Positions 25,001 to 36,550 of a DNA stretch of 64,000 bases are shown piece after piece. The position numbers were made by a program, and so were the translations under genes. The notes under the pieces were generated by a model, which saw only the letters and a program-made list of their open reading frames with translations, searched no databases and was not told where the DNA came from. The stretch is from Litoditis marina (lineage: Eukaryota > Nematoda > Chromadorea > Rhabditida > Rhabditidae): contig OZ038434.1 of NCBI GenBank assembly GCA_964036275.1, positions 62,001-126,000 of the forward strand, written 5' to 3'. Positions within the stretch are counted from its first letter, which is position 1. Each line of letters opens with the position of its first letter.

Positions 25001-25101
25001 TTATGAATCAGATGATTCAATGAAATGTGTGTGTACCTGTTTCTTCCAAGTCCAGCTGCAGTCGCTGCTCCCACCAATGCCAGAAGAGCGAGAAGCATCA
25101 T
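22083..25101 (-). CDS. nlp-7: Neuropeptide precursor of the NLP-7 type, eight amidated peptides (complete)
   Basis: This is a secreted prepropeptide of 183 residues in eight exons: 25101-25037, 24680-24630, 24244-24188, 23485-23399, 23007-22927, 22646-22557, 22336-22247 and 22113-22083. It begins with a clear signal peptide (MMLLALLALVGAATAA). Eight peptides are bounded by KR, KK or a final RK and carry a Gly amide donor: TLAFDDPRLFSSAF; SNFEDPRMFSSSF; SFDDPRFFSSSF; SFEDPRFLTSSF; SIDDPRFMSSSF; SIDDPRFFTSSF; SMEDPRFLTSSF; SLDDPRFASMAF. Spacers such as GGAQMQPADSETM and STGWGSLPSFYD separate the first three. The DDPR...SSF-Gly-Lys-Arg core matches, from memory, C. elegans NLP-7 peptides, which are fewer. 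All introns are phase 2. An acceptor lies 6 nt before the ATG. The least certain junctions are the CC|GTCAGT donor after exon 4 and the exon 3 acceptor, chosen because it alone restores the DPR-LFSSAF repeat. Confidence 0.9.
23653..23780. mobile_element. GATTATGTGGTCC foldback family, copy 2
   Basis: GACGATTATGTGGACCAATC is mirrored by CCACATAATCGTCATTC, with the same GTCCTTTAAACTGCAATG centre. It lies in the neuropeptide gene, in the intron between exons 24244-24188 and 23485-23399. Confidence 0.75.
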
Positions 25102-25574
25102 TTCACCCTGAAACCAGAGAGAATGTGAGAAAGAGAGAAGGAGAGAGAAAGAAAGACAGAAAGATATCAAGACAGATGGAGAGAGAGAGACATAGAGAGT
25201 CTAGAAACATTTACGCAAACGTGGGATCTAGAGAGCCAAAGAGAGCAGGAAAAACGTAGTGTTTACATATCACAGACAAACAATCATTTTCTAAAATTGA
25301 AAACAGCGAGTAATTTCGGGTAGGGCTCAAGGAGCTCAGGGCCAATCCTGTACATATATCAACCAACTGGGTGAGTTTGAAATAAAGTAATCGAATTCGT
25401 AAATAAAGTATACGGAAATTCCAAGAAGCGTTTTTAGTCCCATGTGCCCAATGTCAGAATGGCGTTCAAAAAACACATGCAAAGAGTTCAGAGATTATAG
25501 ATCTATTTTTACTTCGTTCCGTACCCACTCATAGTAGTTTTATGTCTGTCTTTCGTTCATTTAAAGTTATGTAA

Positions 25575-25765
25575 AAAAAAGTAGTGCTGGCGCTCTGAAT
25601 TGCAACAGACGAGGAACAGTAGCAAAGTAATGCCAGATGGCGAACTCAACTTGCTCACATATTGGCCGTATCATTGCCAACTTGCTAATAACCACCAGGG
25701 CCAGGTGCTGACTAGTTAGTTGAGCTCAAAGGTGACATTTTCAAGAGACTGCTACGGTGCCAAAG
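25575..25765. mobile_element. GCTACGGTGCC-type MITE, copy 1
   Basis: The ends resemble the 57891-58082 element (AGTAGCAAAGT on the left, GCTACGGTGCC on the right), and internal words such as GCGAACTCAACTTG and TTGCCAACTT are shared. Non-coding. Confidence 0.55.
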
Positions 25766-26611
25766 TATATGATGCATCTAAGTAGAGAAATCATAGATGA
25801 TGGATGGAAATGTCGTTGTCATGAGAAACTACAAAGAGTGACCACATCTCGGTTGTATTTCAATCTTAAAACACGTCACTTGTTGCTAATTTCTACCTAA
25901 AAGCAACATTATCAAACTACGAACACAGCAGGATTTATCATGAACTTGCGCCCACGATATAGAAACGAAGACATTGCCTTGGAGAACGAATGGTGGTCGC
26001 ATCTTGCGTAATTCCGAATCTAGAATTGCTACGGCAGTATGACCTACCAAACTACGAACACTACGACTAAACTACAAATCTTATATTTACAACTATGTTT
26101 GATGTGTCTCTAAATATGGCGCATTCCGGGATGGGATGACGATTTGGTACGTGTTGGAGGATGAAGCGAAGAGAAATTGGTCCGAGGGCGTTGCCTCGAA
26201 AAAATAACAAAGCCGCCTTTGAGTGACGATGGGAGAGATATTTTTAATTCACGTCTTCTCAGAGGGTCTCTGAAATTAATTAGTATCATAATCAAGACAC
26301 TAGACTAAACATATGAAGACCATTTTAGAAATAAACGAATTTATGTTGTTGTTTTTCATCTCTCTTTCTGAACTGGAGTACCAAAACAACACGAAATAAA
26401 ACAAATCTTTCACTATGAAGCAGTAGAAACATTTGCATACCCAATCTCGATAACCACAAATCTAATCTGTTTCTTGAATGAAAACAGGAAATAGTGCTCA
26501 ATTCTATCCTATTTCGGAAATTCGAGCCAAACACGCACGTCTCATGAAATAATTGGTGAGAAACAGTTGCCCCTGCCCTTCTATAGGGTACGCTCGATCT
26601 AAACTATACTG

Positions 26612-26739
26612 TTAGTCAATTGCACAGTCACGTGAAATATCTGAACACAGCAGAACTCATAGACCTGCAATGACAAAGTGCACGATTTCTCATTAGAATA
26701 CTAACTGTACGTGACTATTCAGTTTTCTTCTAGTGTAAG
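26612..26739. mobile_element. CACGTGAAAC MITE family, copy 1
   Basis: An element of about 125 bp starting TAGTCAATTGCACAGTCACG and ending near CGTGACTATTCAGTTTTCTT, with the internal words ACACAGCAGAACTC and CCTCATTAGAATGC or close variants. Other copies are at 30134-30265, 36424-36550 and 49744-49871, with inverted copies at 39559-39683 and 49965-50070. A diverged relative lies near 37230-37350. Confidence 0.75.
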
Positions 26740-26976
26740 CCTATACGGTGTATGTTACCCTATCTCCCATGTGTCTGTAGTTTGATCTCACTGCTTTTGA
26801 GTTGGAAACCGTAAATTATTACGTGTTGCGAGATCAAACTACAACGAATATTTGGTAACTCCCAATATACCAATATACATTTAAAGGGAGACAGAAAGGA
26901 AAGTTAATATGAAAGAGAGAAAGAGCTACTCGAGAGAAACTCATAAATACTATTCTTTGATCAAAATAACCAACCT

Positions 26977-27216
26977 ATTTTGCATACGGTTCACATGTTT
27001 TAGTATGTTTTGGCGCGCGCAACGCTATGTTTAGGTACCCCGGGGTACCTAAACTAGCTTTCCATTCTGCCCTCCTTTAAGAGATTTTTCATTCTGCCCT
27101 CCTTTAAGAGATTTTGCATACGGTTCACATGTTTTAGTATGTTTTGGCGCGCGCAACGCTATGTTTAGGTACCCCGGGGTACCTAAACTAGCTTTCCATT
27201 CTGCCCTCCTTTAAGA
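26977..27216. repeat. Tandem duplication, period 134 bp
   Basis: The block starting ATTTTGCATACGG at 26977 repeats at 27111. Each copy contains GTTTTGGCGCGCGCAACG and the 20 bp perfect palindrome TAGGTACCCCGGGGTACCTA. The second copy lacks the last few bases, including the extra CATTCTGCCCTCC unit. Confidence 0.85.
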
Positions 27217-27727
27217 GACTCTCTGAAACTGCTGCTAGTCAGAAAACACTATAGAAGTCACTGAGTTTACGTTGAAGTCTACTGTGTCCGAAACTCCGGT
27301 TACGATCAAAATACACTAGGATCAGACTACAAACACAGCAGAAAGACAATGAATTGTTTCGCCGACTGTTGTACATGCGAAGCTGCTTGAGAGGTCTCCG
27401 TGCTTTGAATTGATTCGTTAATGGTATGCCCCTTGTGCCGGCCCTATTTTCTGATAGAAAATAGATTGTTTGTACTAACAGGGTTCGGACAGATGAAAAG
27501 TGCACTTTAGAATTGTGAATGACAAAAATGTCTGTCAGAAAAAGAAAGACTACATCGTTTTCGTATCTTCAAGCACTCTAGCAACTGATATTTGAGATAA
27601 TGGTCTTTCAACATGGGTCGTGACCTGGTTCAGCCGACTGTACTGAATGTTCCGATTGAGAAAATGAGAGCGAATCTTAATAAGATGGTAAGAAACAAAT
27701 ATGAAGAAATCCGTAGATTCTTCTGAG

Positions 27728-27873
27728 ACCGTATGCGTGAAACATATCGGCCCGGGTTAGGATGCTAACCCGGGCCGGGATGTTTCATGATTTCGATTCG
27801 GTTATTTAGCAGCCAATTTAGGTCGGGATAGCATCCCAACCCGGCCCGGGATGTTACATGCATACGGCCTCTG
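27728..27873. mobile_element. CCCGGGCCGGG palindromic element, copy 1
   Basis: Starts at GACCGTATGCGTGAAACAT, holds CCCGGGTTAGGATGC and CCCAACCCGGCCCGGGATGT, and ends ATGCATACGGCCTC, so the termini are inverted. A second copy is at 40361-40483. Confidence 0.75.
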
Positions 27874-27904
27874 GTCTTTCAACTATAACCTGATTCCATA
27901 GTCC

Positions 27905-28090
27905 AGGTGCGGTAGCAATCTCTCAAAGACCTCATGAGATACCTCATGATGACAATCTCACAAAGTTATCATGAGCTTCAATCGATTGCTATGTTACAAC
28001 ATTGAAAGTTCACGAGTAGCTCATGAGGTGTTCATGAGATTCTCATGAGAAGCTCATTTGAACATCTCTTGAGATTGGACGGTTTGCTGC
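27905..28090. mobile_element. CTCATGAG-rich foldback family, copy 1
   Basis: GGTAGCAATCTCTCAAAGAC at the left is followed by many ATGAG/CTCAT words in mirror order, with a central TTGCTATGTTACAAC. Relatives are at 29216-29400, 44219-44407 and 57530-57660. Confidence 0.7.
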
Positions 28091-29215
28091 AGGTCCAAGC
28101 ATTTAACTTTATTGTTAAGCTGGCAGTCTGGTTATAAATAGTCAACTTCCAGTACCAAATGTATTCGAAAAGGTGGAAGGGAAATGATTCAACAACAAAA
28201 TAAAACATTAGGTCCTTTTCATGAATATCCCGGCCTTGCCATACCAACCTGCGTCTCCTCAATCATACGCCATTCGCGAAACAGTGCGCCGATCGAGAGA
28301 CGCAGGATGGTTAGACGGTGCCGGGATGTTCTAGCATACGTACTATGATTTCGATTCGGGACTCCGAATTCGGGAGAAGGTATGTGAGGAATGGACTGAA
28401 ATGTGGGCGTGGCTTCCGTTTAGATGGAAATGACGCAGACTTGAAAGGGATGAGCCGCGGAAGAAACTCACGTCACTCAAGACGGAACTAGTGAGCATCG
28501 TCACAACATGAACTATTCCTGTTTTCCAATAGGCCCGAAATGATCACCAAACTATTTGGGGAATAAGTTCGAAACACCGAAACAAACTATCTGCCAGAAG
28601 AGTGAGAGCAGGTTGTACAACTGGCTCGAAGGAGTGTGAGAGCGCTGACTTTCATAAGTCGAAAGATGAAGGAAGAGGAGAAAAAGAAAAAAGAAGGAGA
28701 AAGTGAGCGAGAAAAACGAAAAAAATTAACAGTTAGGCAACAAGTGAAGCTAGTTACAATTGTCCCATTGCACTAGCGCCCCGACACCTAAGTGTGTGTA
28801 TGCAAGAATATCCCGCACTTTGATCGTAGGAGAAACCACTAACTTACCGCAGTGCTAGGATTCGCATGAAAGTGGAATCTAGAAAGAGACCCCCCATGAA
28901 AACCGTTCCGGGTCTAGTTGTATTATGAGGTGTTATTTGAGAGCCACTCCAAATCAGAATCAGACTCTAATATCCTTTTAGTGTTAACATCCCACTCCTT
29001 TTAATTGGAAAAGTGGCCGGAGCTTAGGGCTAGTTGGTTGTGTCCACGAGCAGGAACTAATCCTGTGCTTCTCTCAATTGAAGTTACACATACGATAGAG
29101 AATATAGAAATTAGTCAGGAAAGACTTTTTGTTTGCTCTGAGAAAACATCTAGTTTGTTTTTACAAACCTTAGTAGGGATTTCGGGCAATTACAGTTCCC
29201 AATACCTGACAGGAG

Positions 29216-29400
29216 CCCTGGCGGCGGAGCAATCCCTCCAATCTCACGAGAAGTTCATATGAGTTTCTCATGAGATACCTCATGAGCTACTCGTGAACTA
29301 TCAATGTTGTAGCATAACAATCAATAGAATAACATTAGACGCTCATGCGAATAGCTCATGAGGTATCTAATGAGATTTTTGAGGGATTTCTATGTCGCGT
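29216..29400. mobile_element. CTCATGAG-rich foldback family, copy 2
   Basis: Begins CTGGCGGCGGAGCAATCCCT, has inverted CTCATGAG words and a centre AATGTTGTAGCATAACAATC. Same family as 27905-28090. Confidence 0.7.
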
Positions 29401-30133
29401 GGAGGTGTTGGTATTCACTGGGAAGACCTTTGCTATCCAACGTTGCCAACTATTTCACTCTGGAATCTCTGGGAGTTCAGTGACTAGGCCCGCGCCGAGT
29501 GAGTCGGATCTGACACGGTAATGCCCCGGCCGTGTCAGATCCGAAGTTGCAGTCATGAGAATGGTATATGTTTTTAGAAGACGCAGCCTGATAAACAATA
29601 GTGGAAACTTGTCAGGTTTTTGTCATAGAAAATTGGAATATCTCCGAAAGAGCCATGCCAGAAAAATTATTAACACTTTCTTGTGCTATTCTTCTAGATT
29701 TAGATTTGTGATGATGGTCGATCACGGGACTAACCGAGGACTACATCTAAAGGCTTACAATTGAACAGAGATCACCGGAGTGAGTCTTCCTAACACCAGT
29801 TGATAGTTTTATAATCCTTTCGTTCTCTGAATTAGAACGGAAGAAAGTAGGCGAATGTTTCACAGACAATGTTTCAAGATAGTGGACGTTATTGACCTTT
29901 CCCATTGGTTAATATGGTCTGGGAAAATTGTACCAAAATTGTTTCATTTTCTGTGTTCGAAAGTCTGAGACATCGCAGCAGAACAAATAGGAACTCACGA
30001 ACTACAACTGCGATTTCAACAAACCGAGAAGGGTCTAGTGTGAAATAGTGTATATTGTTCAAGATAATCAAGCAGATCGCTGGATTTTTGAAGCGAATCT
30101 CAAAAATGTCGTACAAGTTTGTCACGTATGCTG

Positions 30134-30265
30134 TTAGTCCATTGCACAGTCACGTGAAACGTGAAACTACTTAAATAGATCAGTACTTAGAAACGTGCAA
30201 TTACAAAGTGCACGATACTTTATTAGAATGCTAACTTTACTTGATCATTCACTTTACTTCTAGTA
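30134..30265. mobile_element. CACGTGAAAC MITE family, copy 2
   Basis: Matches the 26612-26739 element over its whole length, with point differences. Confidence 0.75.
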
Positions 30266-32192
30266 TATGTGTTTTGGAACTTCGGTTAGTTGAGTTCGGT
30301 TTTCACTGACTCGAAGCATATATTTTATAGTAGATTCAGTAGATTGTAATTAATAAGTAATAAGTACTTGTGATTTGAATTGTCAATTTTCTTCGAATAC
30401 TTAGGCGCTTGTAGTCCGTGGTTGACGAAGCAGAGAAAAATAGTAGAGTTACATGTCTCTTAATGAGTGGATCGCGTACTAACTAACGACATTATTTACA
30501 AGGTTTAAGGGATCATCCTAATAGGGATCTGACACGAAGTGTGCGAAGATGATTACTTCCTCTATAGTTTACTTACGGGCACAAATATGAATATGAGGAA
30601 CTATACCGAACATCACGGGGCTCTCTCTATTCCTTAGACAGAGTTGCTATCACGACAGAATATAAAAGGAGTGGAGTATAGCATGCTCATATACTCGCAA
30701 GAAACTGTAATTTAACTTCAGGATACATAAGGCAAATGAAGCTTTTTTATTTGTACAAGCGACTCATTTACCACTGTACTCACCGTTTTACCCAATGAAG
30801 AATCTCTTGGGCATGATGAGCCAACGAAACTAGCTCGGTGAAATAGCTTGGTTTGTTCAGCGAACGTGTTGGTTGTGGTATCGTACACATAAAAATTGAG
30901 ACCGATTTTATTTGCAATATATCACGCTATCTAACTATCTAGACGCCTTCAAAACCTTGTGAACACCGTACCAACATTTTGTAGGGGGCGGAGCTTCCAC
31001 AGTGATCAACGCACCTGCGTCTATCTATACGTTACACTCTCTCATCTGCTGAAACTGAGACTGGATCTCGGAAACAATCTACAGATGAAAATTAGAGATA
31101 TCGTACGTGATTGTTATGAGGAGGGCAGCGACTATAGTCGTGATCATAATGACTTTTTATGTTGAGATGTGATTAAGGTAGATGCTGGAGACCGTCGGAT
31201 GTACTGCCTTTACGCGGTTGTTAACACGGCTGCTCGGAGAAAATTACAGGGTGCAACCGGCAATTTATCATTTCCACCAATAGACCAAAAATATAAACAA
31301 AAAACGAACATAGAGAGAGAGATGGGTAGAGACAGAGACATAGAGAGAGAGAGAAAGTGAGAGTGGGAGAGAGAAAGGACAAAAGAGAGAGAGAGAGTTA
31401 GAGAAAAAGAGAGTGAGAAAAAGAGAGCGCCGTATCACTGAAACTCAATGCTTTACCTTGTATCTGGTTTTTGTTTGGAGTAGAATGCACAACTATAACT
31501 TTGTGTAATAAAGTGGTTGTCGGGCAACTGTGGCTATATAAGGTCCGCGTGACTACCGTATAGTGCTTAGAGAGGGCTTAGGGAATTACTTCGAGTCATA
31601 GATAAGACTTCCATCCAACTGATTAGGCTAATCAGAAAAGTGCTCTCACGTATAAGTATAATCCTTTTGCGAAAAAGCTCAAGTATCACAAAGCCTTACG
31701 CGAAATCTGCCATTTTCATAGAAAGCAAGGGATGGAATGAAAAGTGGATAAGTGCATAAATAGGGTCTATGCCAAACGATGGACGTGGGTCGGCATCTTG
31801 TTTTAGTTTGGAGTAAATTAAAGAATGAAGTTGTCTACATATTGGTAAGTATTGGCAAGTATGATGTATGAAGGTCAATTAGTTAGAAGTGCAAGTAGAA
31901 CTCTTCTGCTATCTCAGCCGTGTGAAATGTGTAGTTCATGTCTAACTAATTCGATCAACCTTATTGAAACTTCCTTTTTGGTGGTAGTGTCATGAAAAAG
32001 GAGCCGTGCGTTATGTACAACTACCCGTCGTATTTTGCGCCCAAAGATCAGCGAGTGCTAAAAAAGAAGGTTGGCCGCTTCCGAGTTCTTAGTAAAACCG
32101 ATTGCCACAGGCCTGTCTTCGTATCTCTGATCTACGCAATCTATGATCTGCTGGACTTCATCTACTCGGTTACTCACATGTCTTGTTGTTCA

Positions 32193-32364
32193 GAGTACGT
32201 TTGCTAGAAGCCCCCGGCACCTTCATCCCATCCTGCGTCTGTCGCTCCGCCTCACTATTTCTCGTCTCTTACATCCCGACGGGATGTAAGAGCAGAGAAA
32301 TAGCGTATATTTGAGGAGACGCAGGATGGGATGAAGGTGCCGGGATCTTCTAGCATACGTACTC
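32193..32364. mobile_element. GTACGTATGCTAGAAGATCC palindromic MITE, copy 1
   Basis: GAGTACGTTTGCTAGAAG at the left mirrors CTTCTAGCATACGTACTC at the right. Inner arms carry ATCCTGCGTCTGTCGCTC, and the centre is TTACATCCCGACGGGATGTA. Copies are at 38676-38866 and 63455-63626, with diverged relatives near 28203-28345 and 35265-35365. Confidence 0.82.
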
Positions 32365-35300
32365 AGACGGGAAACTCATGACGAACCGCTTGTCAGCATA
32401 ACTGTCGATCACTAATCGCACATTGAATGTCAGTACGCACAACGATAGAGTCTTAAGTCGTCTATCTCTCTATTAAAATCTTAAACAACCGTAAAAATTT
32501 TGAGAAGATGTCATGAAACCACGTTGGGAAGTCCTCAATGTTGTGATCAAAAAATTCGCGCTGCGCGCGAATTTCGTGGGACCCAAATTGCTCTCAACAT
32601 TTTCCGATTGGAACGGGTGTGAGCACTTTTCTACCAGCCTGTTGAGGAGTTGGTATGAACCCGCGTACCCCGTATCCCCGCGTATCCTCAAACCTTTGTT
32701 CTTTCTCTCCTATTACAGTACACAACGGCAAGTGAGATATACTGTACTCTCCCGCCTTTCCATTAGCAACGACTATACACGTTGTACTAGTTAGGGTTGT
32801 TCGCGGCGAGCCGGCATACTGCACACTGCCCGCCTGACAGTCCGGCTCGCACTTTCTCACAACCAGAGTTCATTGGGTTATTACCTAGGGAGCAAACACC
32901 GTCAAATCTCCTGAACAAATACATGTGGAAAAGAGGGGTCACGAGTTTCATACATATTGATGGTGAATAAGAAAAATACAGGTGAAAATCACCGCTGTAA
33001 AGAGTTCGCGGCTCGAAAAAATGGAGGGGTGGCGAGGTTCCAAGACTAATACAAAACCCTTGGGGCTTGGGCTTGGCGGTGTATACATTTGATATAGTAG
33101 GCACATATTCCTGCCACATCCCTGGTCTCTAAAGTACATATTATGCTAGTTGACTCGATATTGTATCTAGACCGTGGAAGAGTGTCGTCTGTATTCGTTG
33201 ATCGCTGCCTGTACTTCTGTCGTTGTTTCCACTGAAGTCTGAAGTACTGAAGAAGTCGCGACAGCGTTCTCTCATCTCGGTTTGTTTTCATATTTTTGGT
33301 TAATCCTGATGTAATGAAATCAAAGCCCGTATTGTGTCCTTAACTTATATATTGAAAACCAAGGTGCGTTTCAGTTGAGTTTCATAGTTTCTTTATATTC
33401 AACAGGTTTTCAGTTTTTTGAATTGGTGTACGAGAGGGTTTATGTACTTTAATATTGCATAGAGAAAGAGTTTAATCATGATGACTAGCTTTATTTCCCT
33501 AGTTTATCTCAAAAGTATTAGAACGTCGAGATTTTCTAGTGTGGGAGCTGGATTTTTTGCAACAGCCTGGAAGACGGGGTCACCGATCACCACTTAAAAA
33601 AGAGGGAGTATCGCGAGCTAACAGAAAAGAAAAGAGACCTTTTGCGGTATATGCTAGGGACACCTACAACTGTGATAAACTTTTATTTTCATTTCCTTTC
33701 AGGCTTCCCTTGCTCTCATCGCCTACTTGCTAAGACCCCATATCCGCGAAAAGAGCTGTTACCACAAGAGGCCGAAATAATATGGTTGGTTGATCATTAT
33801 CTTCTTACCAACCTAAAGTACGTTCTCGCCCCTCGCGGGACGTGAGAGCACTAACATAGTGGGCTTATAGAAGGGAGCTCTTGTGACATACGTGAGGTGA
33901 TAATGTAGTCCACATAAAAGGATTGGAAATTATGTGTTTCATCAGTGTATGGGGATGGGACTCGCGTTTTACGTGAAGAACAACTATTTTTCCCGTCTTA
34001 TCGCTACATATGTTGAACAGACCTTTGACGCCCATTAAGAGGAACTCTCGATCTCGAGAGCCGTGAAATTCGCAATTCACTGCTTTTCTTTTTGCCAATA
34101 CGGCTGCTGCTGGGAGTCGAATTATACAATGGAAAATTTCTATTTTCACTTAGAATCTTAGAAATATGCACGCGCTCCATGAAAAACTATAGTGTACCAG
34201 TTCCCGCACTCGCTTCATATCATAATTGCGTACCAGTTTGCACCATGTTCTCCTAGTAATGTTATTCAGATTCAGTGACTAGCAAATATAAGCTCATGCA
34301 TTTCGCCCGTGGGACGCCTCTTAAAACTGAACTCCAAATTGGGAGCTTTATTTTGAAATATTATTTTTTTTGGTGCATTCACCATACTGATAAAAATGAT
34401 TAAATTGTTCATATTGTTGAAGTTTACAGCTAAAGTTTACAGCAAAGTTGGTTACATTAAATCTATCGTTTTCAGAGTTCCGTGATAGTTCGCTGAAGTT
34501 ACGACTCAATTACGTGGTTCTTCGCGAAACTCGTGGATTGGATAAAATTTGTGAGATACTTGTTTTTAATCACTAAAGATCGTAGTTTCATGTAATCTCT
34601 CTAACTTGCACACTCACTATACAGATGTGTAGCTCTGTAGTTTTTGCAGACAGGCTATTTTTCAGGGTAGGTAGCCTAAGTATTTAGGAGCACCCAAAAA
34701 CCTCTTACACCGGTTAGAAAGTTCGATTGTAAACTCTTGTGTTATCTTCTCTCTTGATTCAGCTCTCTTTTTAACATCACTCGTTTTATCCTAGTTATCA
34801 TTGTTATTATACGATTGTTGGAGTATATTTCCAGTCTGTGTCATTTCACGGCATTCACGTGTTTTGTGTAATCTATGTTTTTAACATTCTTCAGGCTGTA
34901 TATAGTGTTATTTCTCTCTATGTAAGATGCCAGAAAACTGGAAATGAAGCTAGTTTCAGTTTTATGGCATTTTTTGAGTGTATACATACTTTTTCCAACT
35001 TTTGACATAATAAAGATTGAGAACGTTATATTCTTCGTGATAAAGTATTGAGATTGTATATAAAACACTTTTGATGCAATATAATTGTTCAATATGAATC
35101 CCAAAGAAATTTGACCCCTCATGTTATGCCACAGGCAACCCTGTCCATGTCAATCACCGTGCGGGGCCCGGTGGGGTCTGTCCGGCCTGTCACGGGCAAA
35201 ATCCTGTTCTGCCATGGGCAGAGGGTTTTCAAAGTTGGCAGAAAGAGACCCAGAATGAAATAAGAAAGACGGGATGTTTTATCATACGCCTGAGGCGAAA

Positions 35301-36423
35301 TTCGAGACTATTGCCGAAAGAAAATCTTCTGTCGAACTCTTATCCCGGCGGGATGTAAGAGCAAGATTGTTGTTCGAAACCGCCCGCCTACAACTGTTAA
35401 CAGAAATATCTCCTATACTGGCTTTGACTGTGAGAGTAAGTCCTCTAATCTCATGATCACCTTATGACCTACTCAACGATGTCTGTTGGAGTTTGTCTGG
35501 AGTAGGACGTCTGCTTCTCGTTCATCCCAACAGATATATGATAGCAGATGTGTGTTGGAGTCAGTCGCGTGTGCTCTCTGTTCCAATGCGCGTTCCAGGA
35601 TAGCTTGTAAAATTTGAATTCGGAGATTCCGACACTAGATGTTGCTAGAAGATTTTTTGCATATAAAAGAAGATTTCAAATTGAACGCTGTGAAATATTT
35701 CTCAGCTAGAGTTTGTGTGAATATTGTATAGGTAGAATAGTTCAGTAACGTTATGAATGTCAGAATAGTGGGGAGGATGTTATTAATTAATTGGACCCTG
35801 GGGGATTAATGATCATTTCTCATGAGATGGTTCTTATGACGTTGCCAATAGGTTCCGCATGGTCTAATTAGTAGTTTTCGGTATCTATAAATATTTTATT
35901 GGAAAAACTCAAAGACGAGCTGAGGTTGTTTATTGCTACAAAATTCTAATGTTTCTGGAACCAGGTTAGAAGAAAAGAACGAGTTTCTCTGGATTCTTGC
36001 TGGACAACACGGCACCTCCAAAAGGAGTTCCAGCGTGCCAGCTTGCAAAGTAGTATGATTTACTTGTAGTACAGTTGTACTTTTTTCCTCGTGTGAATTT
36101 TCAAAAAAAAATCCGTGGAAGAGTGTATGCACTTTGTTTACAACTTTTGGTCCAAAAGACTATAAACGAATATATCAATAACATACGGACTTAGTTTTCG
36201 ATCTACCCATACTACACCGTTTGAAGACGCATGATGATTATGTGCGTGTGGGTATGTATGTCCTAATATTGTTTGTTTGAAATGATGGATATTTGATCCT
36301 AGACATGACTCATTTGTAGTGTTGGCATTGGTTTACATTTTCATGACCGAGGGCGCACGCTACCAATTCTATGCTCATGCCTGACCGATTGAGAGAGAAC
36401 TCAAACCATCGTTGCCTAAACTG

Positions 36424-36550
36424 GTAGTCAATCGCACAGTCACGTGAAACATGTTAAACACAGCAGAACTCAGAAACGTGTAATGACAAAGTGCAAAATT
36501 CCTCATTAGAATGCAAACCTCACGTGACTATTCAATTGACTTCTAGTATA
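36424..36550. mobile_element. CACGTGAAAC MITE family, copy 3
   Basis: Same family as 26612-26739. It shows the full set of words including ACACAGCAGAACTCAGAAAC and CACGTGACTATTCAATTGAC. Confidence 0.78.

Noticed and set aside
32193..32364. Regularly spaced repeats resembling a CRISPR array
   Set aside because: They are paired inverted arms of a MITE with other dispersed copies, not direct repeats with spacers, and the genome is eukaryotic.
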